Below are positions 6,768 through 14,876 of a stretch of 25,650 nt of DNA, piece after piece. How positions within the stretch are numbered: the stretch's first letter is position 1; every line of letters begins with the position of its first letter. This DNA comes from an uncultured Bacteroidales bacterium. GTDB taxonomy: Bacteria; Bacteroidota; Bacteroidia; Bacteroidales; UBA932. The stretch lies in NCBI GenBank assembly GCA_905235615.1, contig CAJOMB010000029.1, positions 1-25,650 on the forward strand, written 5' to 3'. Made by a program: the position numbers and the translations under genes. Below the pieces are notes generated by a model, which did no database searches, was not told the DNA's origin, and saw nothing but the letters and a program-made list of their open reading frames with translations.

Positions 6768-7808
6768 TTATGCGGAGAATTCTTTGATGTGCTGTTCCTC
6801 GGACAGGCGGCAAACCAGCAGGCGGTCCTTGGATTCGGCCACAATGTAGCCGTCCAGGCCTTCCACCACCACGGTCTTTTCGGAGGCGGTGTGTACCAGG
6901 CAGTTCTGGCAGTCAAACAGGCGGACGTCTCCGCCCACCACCGTGTTTCCTTCCTCATCGGCCTTCAGATGGGTCTGGAGGGAGCCCCAGCTTCCAAGGT
7001 CGCTCCAGGCCAGATCTTCTGCAATCACGTAGATGTAGCGGGATTTTTCCATGACGGCGTAGTCGATGGAGATTTTCTCGCAGGTGGGGAAGAGGCGGCG
7101 CAGCTCCGGCGTTTCCTTTTCCGTGAGGAGGGCCGGCTCCAGCTCATCCATGACGGCGGCAATCTGGGGCGCATAGGCGCTCAATTCCCGGATGATGGTA
7201 TTCACGTTCCATACGAAGATACCGGCATTCCAGAAGTAGTGCCCGTCTTCCATATAGGAAATGGCGGTGTCCAGGTCCGGTTTTTCCTTGAACTCGCTCA
7301 CTTTCACCAACTGGCCCTGCAGGGCTTCGGCGGCATGGATATAGCCATAGCCGGTTTCCGGGCGGGAGGGGGTGATGCCCACCGTTACGATGGCGTCCCT
7401 TTCCTGCGTGAAGGACAGGGCCTTGGAGATGGTATCGGCAAATTCCGCCGTCTTGAGCACCAGGGCATCGGCCGGGGTTACCACAATGTTGGCCTCAGGG
7501 TCTTTCTTGCGGATTTTCCAGGAGGCGTAGGCGATGCAGGGGGCGGTGTTGCGGCCTTCCGGCTCGCAGAGAATCTGGTCCTCGGGAATCTGGGGAAGCT
7601 GCTCCCTCACCAGGGCGGCGTAACGCTCTCCGGTGACCACCCAGAAGTGGTCCGGGGCGCACACCGGGGCAAAGCGGTCTGCCGTAAGCTGGATGAGGCT
7701 GCGGCCCACGCCCAGCACGTCGATAAACTGTTTGGGAACTTCCGGGGTGGACAGGGGCCACAGGCGGCTCCCGATTCCTCCGGCCATGATGACTACGTGT
7801 GTGTTCAT
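6768..7808 (-). CDS. manC: Mannose-1-phosphate guanylyltransferase (GDP-mannose pyrophosphorylase)
   Basis: A 346-residue nucleotidyltransferase that makes GDP-mannose from mannose-1-phosphate and GTP for polysaccharide and glycan synthesis in the cytoplasm. Visible motifs are the pyrophosphorylase signature AGGIGSRLWPLS (residues 9-20, with PKQF at 25-28), EPEGRNTAPCIAYA (82-95), TPADALV (111-117), and the FKEKP sugar-phosphate site (173-177). The usual 'PADH' has Ala at the last position here. It lacks the C-terminal isomerase domain of bifunctional ManC/AlgA, the shorter form common in Bacteroidetes. I chose ATG 7808: it overlaps the stop of the XRE gene as ATGA, and the residues before it in the longer frame do not fit the family. 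Confidence 0.93.
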   Translation of the reverse strand: MNTHVVIMAGGIGSRLWPLSTPEVPKQFIDVLGVGRSLIQLTADRFAPVCAPDHFWVVTGERYAALVREQLPQIPEDQILCEPEGRNTAPCIAYASWKIRKKDPEANIVVTPADALVLKTAEFADTISKALSFTQERDAIVTVGITPSRPETGYGYIHAAEALQGQLVKVSEFKEKPDLDTAISYMEDGHYFWNAGIFVWNVNTIIRELSAYAPQIAAVMDELEPALLTEKETPELRRLFPTCEKISIDYAVMEKSRYIYVIAEDLAWSDLGSWGSLQTHLKADEEGNTVVGGDVRLFDCQNCLVHTASEKTVVVEGLDGYIVAESKDRLLVCRLSEEQHIKEFSA

Positions 7809-8017
7809 GCTTCGTCGGCTTTGTATTCCAGGATATCGCCCGGCTGGCAGTCGAGGGCCTTGCAAAGGGCCTCCAAGGTGCTCAGGCGCAGGGCTTTGGC
7901 CTTTCCACACTTGAGGATGGAAAGATTGGCGGGAGTGATGCCGACTTTCTGGGCCAGCTCGCCGGAAGACATTTTCCGGCGGGCCAGCATAACATCAATA
8001 TTGGTGATAATCGGCAT
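7805..8017 (-). CDS. XRE/Cro-type helix-turn-helix regulator (small, YozG-like)
   Basis: A 70-residue protein that is almost entirely one HTH_XRE domain: 'NIDVMLARRKMSSGELAQKVGITPANLSILKCGK' covers helices 1-3 (residues 6-39), and 'LEALCKALDCQPGDILEY' completes the five-helix fold. Small single-domain regulators of this type are common in Firmicutes and Bacteroidetes, often beside DUF2975 membrane proteins; none is present here. It begins 6 nt after the flotillin stop and its stop overlaps the manC start, so it is cotranscribed and possibly regulates this operon. Target unknown. Confidence 0.88.
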   Translation of the reverse strand: MPIITNIDVMLARRKMSSGELAQKVGITPANLSILKCGKAKALRLSTLEALCKALDCQPGDILEYKADEA

Positions 8018-8023
8018 ACGCGC

Positions 8024-9382
8024 TTACTTTTCGGCTTTGCCCTTGAGGTAGGTGGGGAGCTCCATGCCGGCCATTTTGAAGAGGTCATCGAGCGGGGGTA
8101 CGCTCTTCATCATACCGGAAATGAAGTTGGAAGTGGCGGTTTTGCCATCGGCGGAATTGCCTCCGTCCCAGACGGTGACCTTGTCTATATTGATGCCCTT
8201 GACGGCTTCCACCTGCGTTTTCACCAGTTCGGGCAGTTTGTCGGCAATCATCATGAGGACGGCCTTCTGGGCGTCTCCTTCGGCGGCGTTCACCAGGTTC
8301 TTGAAACCGTCGGCCTGCTTGGTGAGGATTTCCAGCATACCCTTTGCCTGGGCGTCCATCTTGGCGAAGATGGCGTCGGCCTCACCCTGGGCCTTGCGGC
8401 GGATCTGCTCGGCTTCGGCTTCGGCCTCGATAATCTTCTTCTGCTTGTCAATCTCCGCAGCCACCACGATGTTGGCCTTCTGGGTGGCCTCTTCTCTTTC
8501 GGCACGGGCCAGTTCGGCGTCGCGCTCACTCTGGTAGGCCTCTTCCAGGGCCTTGGCGGCCTGCACCTTCTCTGCGGCCACGGCTATGCGGTCGGCCTCG
8601 GCGGTCTTCTGACGGCGGAGGGCGTCGGAGTTGGCAATCTCAATCTTGGCGGAGTTTTCACCCTTCACGGCGTCGGCGTCGGCGGCGGCCACGTTGATAC
8701 GGGTGTCCTTGTCGGCCATGGCCTTGCCGGTTTCACCGTAACGGTTCTGCTCGGCCACGCTCTTCTTGGCGTCGTTGATGGCCTTGGCGGCGGCTTCCTT
8801 ACCCAGCGCCTCGATATAGCCGGACTCGTCGCGGATATCCGTCACGTTCACGTTGATGAGCTTGAGGCCAATCTTGCGAAGCTCCGCCTCCACGTTGGTG
8901 GAAACGTTGGCCAGGAATTTGTCACGGTCTGCGTTGATTTCCTCGATGTCCATGGTGGCAATCACCAGACGCAGCTGGCCGAAGAGGATATCCGTGGCGA
9001 TGTTCTGGATGCTGTCCACGCTCAGGCCCAGCAGGCGCTCGGCCGCGTTGGTCATGTTCTCCGGCTCCGTGGAGATACCCACGGTGAAGCGGCAGGGAAC
9101 GTCCACGCGGATATTCTGCTTGGACAGGGCGTTCTGCAGGTTGCATTCGATGGAGATGGGCTTGAGGTCCAGGAAGGCGTAATCCTGGAACACGGGCCAG
9201 ATGAAGGCGGCGCCGCCGTGGATGCAGCGGGCCGATGAAATGCTTCCATGGGCATTTTTGCCGGTTTTACCATAAATGACAAGAATCTTGTCGGAGGGGC
9301 AGCGGCGATAGCGCTTGAGGATGGCGGCCAGGGTGACGAACACCACGGCCACCAGAATGAGAATCAGATACAGTGTAGGCAT
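8024..9382 (-). CDS. Flotillin-like SPFH domain membrane scaffold protein
   Basis: A 452-residue protein with one N-terminal membrane segment (residues 4-22, LYLILILVAVVFVTLAAIL), an SPFH/Band 7 domain (about 25-200), and a long Ala/Glu-rich coiled coil with EA repeats (about 210-360, such as EAEAEAEQIRRKAQGEAD). A short C-terminal region is 'DKVTVWDGG'. This architecture and the 'ALGKEAAAKAINDAKK' segment match bacterial flotillins (FloT/YqiK group), which organise membrane microdomains. It follows the NfeD-like gene by 3 nt, the well-known NfeD-flotillin pairing (YuaF-FloT in Bacillus). A role in envelope stress or protein-complex assembly is family knowledge, not shown here. Confidence 0.93.
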   Translation of the reverse strand: MPTLYLILILVAVVFVTLAAILKRYRRCPSDKILVIYGKTGKNAHGSISSARCIHGGAAFIWPVFQDYAFLDLKPISIECNLQNALSKQNIRVDVPCRFTVGISTEPENMTNAAERLLGLSVDSIQNIATDILFGQLRLVIATMDIEEINADRDKFLANVSTNVEAELRKIGLKLINVNVTDIRDESGYIEALGKEAAAKAINDAKKSVAEQNRYGETGKAMADKDTRINVAAADADAVKGENSAKIEIANSDALRRQKTAEADRIAVAAEKVQAAKALEEAYQSERDAELARAEREEATQKANIVVAAEIDKQKKIIEAEAEAEQIRRKAQGEADAIFAKMDAQAKGMLEILTKQADGFKNLVNAAEGDAQKAVLMMIADKLPELVKTQVEAVKGINIDKVTVWDGGNSADGKTATSNFISGMMKSVPPLDDLFKMAGMELPTYLKGKAEK

Positions 9383-9385
9383 AAT

Positions 9386-9985
9386 TTATATGGTGTAATT
9401 GTTGATTTCTTCTACCAGGAGGGTGCTGGAGTCCACCACGTCCACTACGCGGATGGGGGTGCCGGTCTTGAGGGGGGCGTCGCTCTCGGTGACGGCTTCG
9501 TATTCGCGCACGGCTCCGGCGATGGTAATCTGCACCTTGCCCAAGCCTGTGCGGGCGGCGGGGATGGTAAGATATACCTTCCCTTCGCAGCCTGCGGCCG
9601 ATTTCTGCAGGTTGATGTTCCCGCTCTGCTGCATGGAGGACAGCCATTGGAAGAGGTACATGACCGCCGCCACGAGGGCTACGCCGATGAGGGCCGATAC
9701 GAAGATGAGGACGCCGGTGGAGGGGATGGAATCCTGCAGGAGGATGGCGCTCCAGCCGAAGCCGAGGATGAAATTGACGAAGTTGCGGAAGGTGTACAGG
9801 TTGGAGCCGCCTTCCATGCCGGAGGCGTCGCCGCTGTCGATGTCCGTGGAGAAGTCACCGGAGTCGGCATCGGCGCCTACGAAGGTGAGGATGCTCTGGA
9901 TGAGGAAGATGAGCGTCGCGGCCAGCGTGACGGTCCAAAGGAGTTTCATGACGGGGCTGAGTGCGGCCCACCAGGTTGCTATCAT
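9386..9985 (-). CDS. NfeD-like membrane protein with C-terminal OB fold
   Basis: A 199-residue protein with a membrane segment at about residues 13-36 and two more at about 70-84 and 90-113, an acidic Gly/Ser-rich extramembrane loop between (DADSGDFSTDIDSGD), and a C-terminal beta-rich domain (about 125-199; 'GCEGKVYLTIPAARTGLGKVQITI...GTPIRVVDVVDSSTLLVEEI') typical of the NfeD OB fold. It lacks the serine protease domain of long NfeD, so it is the short YuaF-like form that partners flotillin. It is the first gene of the operon to manC, with a strong -7 box 26 nt upstream. ATG 9985 begins the only reading frame that includes the first membrane segment. Confidence 0.85.
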   Translation of the reverse strand: MIATWWAALSPVMKLLWTVTLAATLIFLIQSILTFVGADADSGDFSTDIDSGDASGMEGGSNLYTFRNFVNFILGFGWSAILLQDSIPSTGVLIFVSALIGVALVAAVMYLFQWLSSMQQSGNINLQKSAAGCEGKVYLTIPAARTGLGKVQITIAGAVREYEAVTESDAPLKTGTPIRVVDVVDSSTLLVEEINNYTI

Positions 9986-10010
9986 AGGTCTTAGTGTTTG
10001 GTTTCTTTTG

Positions 10011-10040
10011 CAAAGATAGTAATTATTTATTGGTTCACAA
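10011..10040 (-). promoter_or_regulatory. Promoter of the NfeD-flotillin-XRE-manC operon
   Basis: TATCTTTG on the minus strand at 10018-10011 and TTG (in TTGTG) at 10040-10038, 19 bp apart, in an A/T-rich stretch. The leader is about 20 nt to ATG 9985. Confidence 0.75.
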
Positions 10041-10088
10041 TAAAAAATTAAAATTTTTCGGAATTTTATGGCGGACCTATTTTCTGCC

Positions 10089-10176
10089 TTTACCCCCTGT
10101 CATTCTGAGCGTCCCCTTGTCATTCTGAGCGCAGCGAAGAATCTCTATTGGGCAATCAGATTCTTCTGCGGGTAAA
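10089..10176 (+). repeat. Dispersed repeat with nested long hairpin
   Basis: Two 20-nt units (CCCCYTGTCATTCTGAGCGY) lie in tandem at 10093-10112 and 10113-10131+; the second continues through GCAGCGAAGAATCT to 10144. GAAGAATCT (10136-10144) pairs with AGATTCTTC (10158-10166), GCA (10131-10133) with TGC (10167-10169) around a 2-nt bulge, and outer TTTACCC (10089-10095) with GGGTAAA (10170-10176). The loop itself contains ATTG-GG-CAAT. The unit matches 3531-3558. It could act as a terminator or mRNA-end structure for the gene at 10183-11758, which ends 7 nt away. Confidence 0.75.
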
Positions 10177-10182
10177 CCTGCC

Positions 10183-11758
10183 TTACGCTGACAGCGCCTT
10201 CTCTATCCGGCAGGTATGCTCCTTGGTGTCGCGGTCGTAATTGACGCCCACGAGGAGTAAGTCCCCGGCGTATTCGGCCACCTTCGCAGGATATTCCTTG
10301 CGGCGAATCTGGTCCAGAGCCGTGTCGGCATCCTTGTTCACCTTCAGTTCGATGATGATGGCGGGCGAGCTCACGTGCTTCCGGGGGATGAGGACAATAT
10401 CGGCAAAGCCTTTGCCCGACGCCAGCTCCCGGTGTATCACATAGTCGTTCCGGGCGTAATAATAGGCGAGACTGAGGACGCAGGAGAGGGAGTTCTCATC
10501 GTTGTAGCTGAGGATGCTGGTGTTCTCGTAGTGGGCGGCCTCGATGCCCTTGGCCACGGCCTCCTCGTCACCAGCCAGCGTCGCGGCAAGCAGCTTCTCC
10601 GACTTGGCAAGAGTATCCACCACCGGCGTCCAATTGTTGGCCTTGATGGCATTTACCATCTCGCCGGCTACCTCGCGGTTGGGAAGGTAGCACTCGTCCT
10701 TCCGCCAGTTGTAGGAGAGATAGCCGAGGTGAATGAGCACCGTGAGCACATCGTCCTTGCTGTGGATGTCACGCATATCATTTCCGAAGCCGGTGGGATC
10801 CACCTTCCGGCGCTCCCCGGCAATCATGGCGATGATGTCGTCTTTCAGGCCCTCGTAGTTCATCCCGATATAGCCAGCCACGGTGTCGAAAGCACCGGTG
10901 GCCGCCCAGAAACTCCGGCAACGGCGGCTATGCAGCGCCATCATCACGGAATTGGGGTTGAACATGGACAGTTCGTCGCCTATCTGGTAGCCGTCATACC
11001 AGTTCACCAGGTCATCGAAATCTACGCCATACTTCTCCGCCAGCACTCGCACCTCGTCCTTGGTGAAGCCGAAGTACGGCCATGTCCACGGGCTCCACCA
11101 TCGAATACTCCACGAAATTGTTCAGCGCGGACTGCGTGTTGTACTTCTTGATGGGAAGGATGCCGGTCAGATACACTCCGGCAAACACATCGCTGGCGGA
11201 AACGCTCTTGAACATGCTGCGCAGCCAGTCCACATAGTCATCCATGGCCTTGGTGCCAGCTTCGTACTCCCGGCAGATGGCATCCCATTCATCGATGATG
11301 AAGAAGAAGGCATCCCCGGTGGATGCGTGAACCTTATACAAGGTTTCCATCACATTGTCATCCGGACTGATGGGCACGGAAGGATAGGCGGCGACAATGT
11401 CGGCTTTCAGCTTTTCCTGAATGTGGGGGACGATGTCCGGATCCTGTTTGCTGCCCACGAAATTGGTCATGTCCAAATACAGGACCGGGTACTTGTTCAG
11501 GTGCTTCTCGAAATTGGGGTCAGAGGCAATCTCCAAGTCCTCGAAGAGAGCTCGGGAATCGCAGGAGTGGTCGTAATAGGCAAGAAGCATCTTGGCGGCC
11601 AGGGACTTGCCGAAGCGGCGGCTGCGGGTGACGCAGCTGAAACTCCGTTCCGAGAACAAGGTGCGGTTCACCACTGCGATGAGCCCGGACTTATCCACAT
11701 ATTCTCCGTTGCGAACTCTTTGGAACCCGGCATTGCCGATGTTGATATACATTCCCAT
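10183..11758 (-). pseudogene. AAA-ATPase-like / PD-(D/E)XK nuclease protein, interrupted by a frameshift
   Basis: Two adjacent frames together form one protein of about 525 residues of the family with an AAA-ATPase-like N-terminus and a PDDEXK_9-type C-terminus. The first (ATG 11758, to about 11078) holds a degenerate Walker A, RRFGKS, and a Walker B-like FFFIIDEWDAI. The second carries 'YFGFTKDEVRVLAEKYGVDF' onward and ends in a nuclease-like core: GKGFADIVLI then AIIIELKVNKDADTALDQI. The switch maps to about 11077, between ATG-GCC and TAC-TTC: one extra base or two missing. It may be a real inactivating mutation or a sequencing/assembly error. Family members are common as multi-copy accessory genes in gut bacteria with unclear function. 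Only 7 nt separate its stop from a repeat hairpin. Confidence 0.8.
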
Positions 11759-11763
11759 AATGG

Positions 11764-11770
11764 CCTCCTT
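11764..11770 (-). promoter_or_regulatory. Unusual strong Shine-Dalgarno sequence before the AAA-ATPase-like gene
   Basis: AAGGAGG on the minus strand, 5 nt before ATG 11758. Other starts in the window lack such a site, as usual in Bacteroidetes. A weaker -7-like TATCTTGC lies upstream near 11784-11791. Confidence 0.5.
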
Positions 11771-11863
11771 TGTAAAGGTGCTGCAAGATACGGATTATTT
11801 TTGAGAAATGCCAAATTCAAAAGGCAGGGCTCCACTGATATTTTCAAAGTCAATTTTTTTGCG

Positions 11864-11871
11864 TAAGTTTG
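11864..11871 (+). promoter_or_regulatory. Promoter -7 box of the UvrD/AddA-like gene
   Basis: TAAGTTTG, 20 nt before the chosen ATG 11892; it supports that start over the in-frame upstream ATG at 11808, which lies before the promoter. The -33 region is only T-rich (TTTTCAA near 11841-11847). Confidence 0.6.
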
Positions 11872-11891
11872 CAAGGTTAGACGAAAGACGT

Positions 11892-14864
11892 ATGCTGAAG
11901 ATACTGAAAGCGTCGGCGGGTTCCGGCAAAACATACAATCTGGCGCGGGAGTACATCCGCCTCATTGTGGGGAGTGAGCAGCCCGACGCCTACAGGCATG
12001 TACTGGCGGTAACCTTTACCAACAAGGCTACGGACGAGATGAAGCGCCGCATCCTGAAGGAACTGTTCCGGCTGTCCACGAAGCCGCAGGATTCTCCTTA
12101 TATAAAGGACCTGGTTCCGGGAACGCTGCCCAGCGTGGAGGCCTTGCAGAAAAAGGCTTCGGAGCAGCTTTCGCTCATCCTGAACGACTATTCCGCCTTT
12201 GCGGTTTCCACCATAGACCGTTTCTTCCAGCAGACTCTGCGGGCCTTTTCCCGTGAGATAGGCCAGTTTGCTTCCTATCAGGTGCAGGTGGACCGCGAAT
12301 CCCTGGTCTCCGAAAGCGTGGACCGGGTGCTGGACTCCCTCTCGGACCAGGATGCCCCGCTGCTGGACTGGCTTACGCGCAGCGCCCGGGAAAACCTGCG
12401 GGACAAGGGGAAGATGAAGCTGGAGGAAGACCTGCAGGAGATGGCCAAGGGCCTTTCCCGGATTCCGGAAGGGGAGCTGCGCTACGAGAAGGATGCCATG
12501 GACAGGCTTCGCGCCCGCTGTGAGAAAATCATCAAGGAGTATCCCCAGAAGGTGAAAGCGGCCTCCCAGGCCGTTTTGGATGCGTTTGACAGCGTGGGCG
12601 TGAAGCCGGAAGACACATACAGGGGCTTTATGGGCGCCATCCGGAAGAATTTGGACAGTCCCGTTCCGCCTACGGAAGCCTTCATCCGCCGTGCCTCTGA
12701 CCCCGACCAGTGGTTCACCAAGGGGAACGCGCATCTGCTGCCGATCCTGCAAGCGGCCATAGAGGGGCCCCTGAAGGCCTATTTCGCCGTTTTTGACCGG
12801 CCCTGCAAGGAATACAACACCGCCCTTGTCCTGAAGGGACAGCTCTACAGCCTGGGCGTGGCCCAGGAACTGCGGGACGCTTTCACCCAGCTGCAAAAGG
12901 AGAAGAATGTCCTTTCCTTAGAAGATTCCAACACCCTCCTGCACAGGATTATCGACGGGACGGACACCCCGTTCATCTACGAAAAGATGGGCGTCCGCTA
13001 TGAGGATTTCCTCCTGGACGAGTTCCAGGACACTTCGGACATCCAGTGGGACAATTTCCGTCCCTTGGTGCACGGAAGCATCGATTCCGGCAACGATTCC
13101 TTAGTGGTGGGAGATGTGAAGCAGAGCATCTACCGCTGGCGGGGAAGTGACTGGCGGCTGTTGGGCAGCCGGATAGAGCAGGAGTTTCGGAATCCGGAAA
13201 TCACGCCCTTGGACAGCAACTACCGCACCTGCCGGGAAATCGTGCAGTTCAACAATGCCTTCTTCACCCAGGCTTCCCGTCAGCTGGACGAGGTGATGGA
13301 AACCACCCTCATTCAGAAAATGTATGAAGACGTGGTCCAGAAGCCGCGTTTTGATGAAAAGGCTCCCGGCAGCGTGGAGGTGGTGTTTACCGAGGACCAG
13401 CTGCAGGAGATTTTCACCACCATAGAGGACGTCAGGGGCAGGGGAGCGGAGTGGTCGGATGTGGCCGTCTTAGTGAGGGGAAATGCCGATGGCGCCCTGG
13501 TGGCCGGGGAACTGCTTGCCCGCGGCTACCCGGTGGTCTCCGACGATTCCCTCTATGTGAAATCTTCCGTCACCGTCCGGCGCCTGGTTTCCCAGCTCTC
13601 CTTAGTGGACAGCGCCCCCACGGAGGGAAAGGGGGAGGTGGCCGGTTACCTGGCCCGTTCCATGGATGTGGACATTCCCCTGAATTACCATTCCCTGCCG
13701 GAACTGGCGGAAAGCATCCTCCGGGACATCAAAAAGGCCGATCCGGACACCTTCGAGGCCGAAATCCCCTACATTCTGTCCTTCCTGGACTACCTGAGGG
13801 AATGGACGGAAACCGGCGGCAACCAGCTGGGCGCCTTCCTGCGGAACTGGGAAGAGGCGTCTCCCCGCATCGCGTCCCCGTCGGCCGGCAATTCCATCCG
13901 CATCATGACGGTGCACAAGGCCAAGGGCCTGGAATTTTCCTTCGTCATCATGCCCTTCGCGGAGAAGGTGACGCTGTACAAGGCTCCCACCACCTGGGCG
14001 CGTCCCAAGGTGGAAGGGTCGGCCTTGGAGGAGGAGGCGAAGGGGCTTTACCGGGTGGCGCTCACCAAGAATTCCGCGCAGACTTTCTTTGAGGAGGAGT
14101 ACGTTTCGGAGCGGCAGATGCAGGCCGTGGACGCCATCAATATCTTCTATGTGGCCCTCACGCGCCCCAAATACGGCCTCAAGGTCATCGCATCCCCACC
14201 TCCCGCTTCCGGGAAGTTTGGCAACATGGCGGATTTCCTCTATGCCTTCACGGGCTCCACGGAGTACAAAGTGGGAGAGCCCTTTGACTTTTCCACCCTC
14301 GAAAGGGAGAAAGGCGAGGCCGATGAGCTGAATCCGGGCTTCGAATCCTATCCTTCGGACAGCGGCAGCCGCCTGCGCCTGAGTCCCGAGGCGGCCGATT
14401 ATTTCGGCGACGAAGGAAGTACCGGCGTGCTGGCCTCCACCCGCATACGGGGCAATGTGCTGCATGGCATCCTGGGCTCCGTCGCTTTGCCCGAAGACCT
14501 TCCCGCGGCGGTTGAGGGGGCTGTCCTGAAGGGAGACCTGCCTCTTTCCCTCAAGGAGGAAACCCGCTCTTTCCTGGAGCGGCGCATCGCTTCCGTCCGG
14601 GAACAAGAATGGTTCTCCCCGCAGGTGCGCGTCCGATGCGAAGCCCCCGTCCTCTCTCCCGGCGGGCAGGAACACCGACCGGACCGCGTGGTGCTGCATC
14701 CGGACGGCCGCGTGGACATCATCGACTATAAATTCGGCCAGGATCAGAAGAAATACCGGTACCAGGTGCGGGATTATGTAAACCTCTACCGCAAAATGGG
14801 TTATGAAAAAGTTGCGGGTTACCTTTGGTATTTGGAGGATAATTTGATTATCTTTGTAGACTAA
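11892..14864 (+). CDS. UvrD/RecB-type helicase-nuclease (AddA-like)
   Basis: A 990-residue superfamily 1A helicase. Motif I ASAGSGKT is at residues 7-14, 'VTFTNKATDEMKRRI' (motif Ia) at 40-54, DEFQDTS (motif II) at 376-382, GDVKQSIYRWRGSD (motif III) at 407-420, 'LDSNYRTCREIV' (IV), 'IRIMTVHKAKGLEF' (V), and 'INIFYVALTRPKYGL' (VI). The C-terminus is a RecB-like PD-(D/E)XK nuclease: Asp931, DIIDYK at 942-947 (Asp945, Lys947), and YQVRDYVNLYR (QxxxY). This points to double-strand break end processing before RecA loading. ATG 11892 is chosen because Walker A then begins at residue 7 and the -7 box lies upstream. The AddB-like partner usually found beside it in Bacteroidetes is not in this window. 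Confidence 0.93.
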   Translation: MLKILKASAGSGKTYNLAREYIRLIVGSEQPDAYRHVLAVTFTNKATDEMKRRILKELFRLSTKPQDSPYIKDLVPGTLPSVEALQKKASEQLSLILNDYSAFAVSTIDRFFQQTLRAFSREIGQFASYQVQVDRESLVSESVDRVLDSLSDQDAPLLDWLTRSARENLRDKGKMKLEEDLQEMAKGLSRIPEGELRYEKDAMDRLRARCEKIIKEYPQKVKAASQAVLDAFDSVGVKPEDTYRGFMGAIRKNLDSPVPPTEAFIRRASDPDQWFTKGNAHLLPILQAAIEGPLKAYFAVFDRPCKEYNTALVLKGQLYSLGVAQELRDAFTQLQKEKNVLSLEDSNTLLHRIIDGTDTPFIYEKMGVRYEDFLLDEFQDTSDIQWDNFRPLVHGSIDSGNDSLVVGDVKQSIYRWRGSDWRLLGSRIEQEFRNPEITPLDSNYRTCREIVQFNNAFFTQASRQLDEVMETTLIQKMYEDVVQKPRFDEKAPGSVEVVFTEDQLQEIFTTIEDVRGRGAEWSDVAVLVRGNADGALVAGELLARGYPVVSDDSLYVKSSVTVRRLVSQLSLVDSAPTEGKGEVAGYLARSMDVDIPLNYHSLPELAESILRDIKKADPDTFEAEIPYILSFLDYLREWTETGGNQLGAFLRNWEEASPRIASPSAGNSIRIMTVHKAKGLEFSFVIMPFAEKVTLYKAPTTWARPKVEGSALEEEAKGLYRVALTKNSAQTFFEEEYVSERQMQAVDAINIFYVALTRPKYGLKVIASPPPASGKFGNMADFLYAFTGSTEYKVGEPFDFSTLEREKGEADELNPGFESYPSDSGSRLRLSPEAADYFGDEGSTGVLASTRIRGNVLHGILGSVALPEDLPAAVEGAVLKGDLPLSLKEETRSFLERRIASVREQEWFSPQVRVRCEAPVLSPGGQEHRPDRVVLHPDGRVDIIDYKFGQDQKKYRYQVRDYVNLYRKMGYEKVAGYLWYLEDNLIIFVD
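14824..14856 (+). promoter_or_regulatory. Promoter of the DUF4290-ftsK-lolA unit, inside the helicase 3' end
   Basis: TTTG at 14824-14827 and TATCTTTG at 14849-14856, 21 bp apart, a near-consensus Bacteroidetes promoter. It overlaps the last codons of the helicase gene (residues LIIFVD) and lies 20 nt before ATG 14877. Confidence 0.75.
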
Positions 14865-14876
14865 ACAAGATGTGCT

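Noticed and set aside
7799..9238. A 479-codon plus-strand frame opposite flotillin
   Set aside because: It is a repetitive Gly/Leu/Val shadow of the Ala/Glu-rich coiled coil; no family features.
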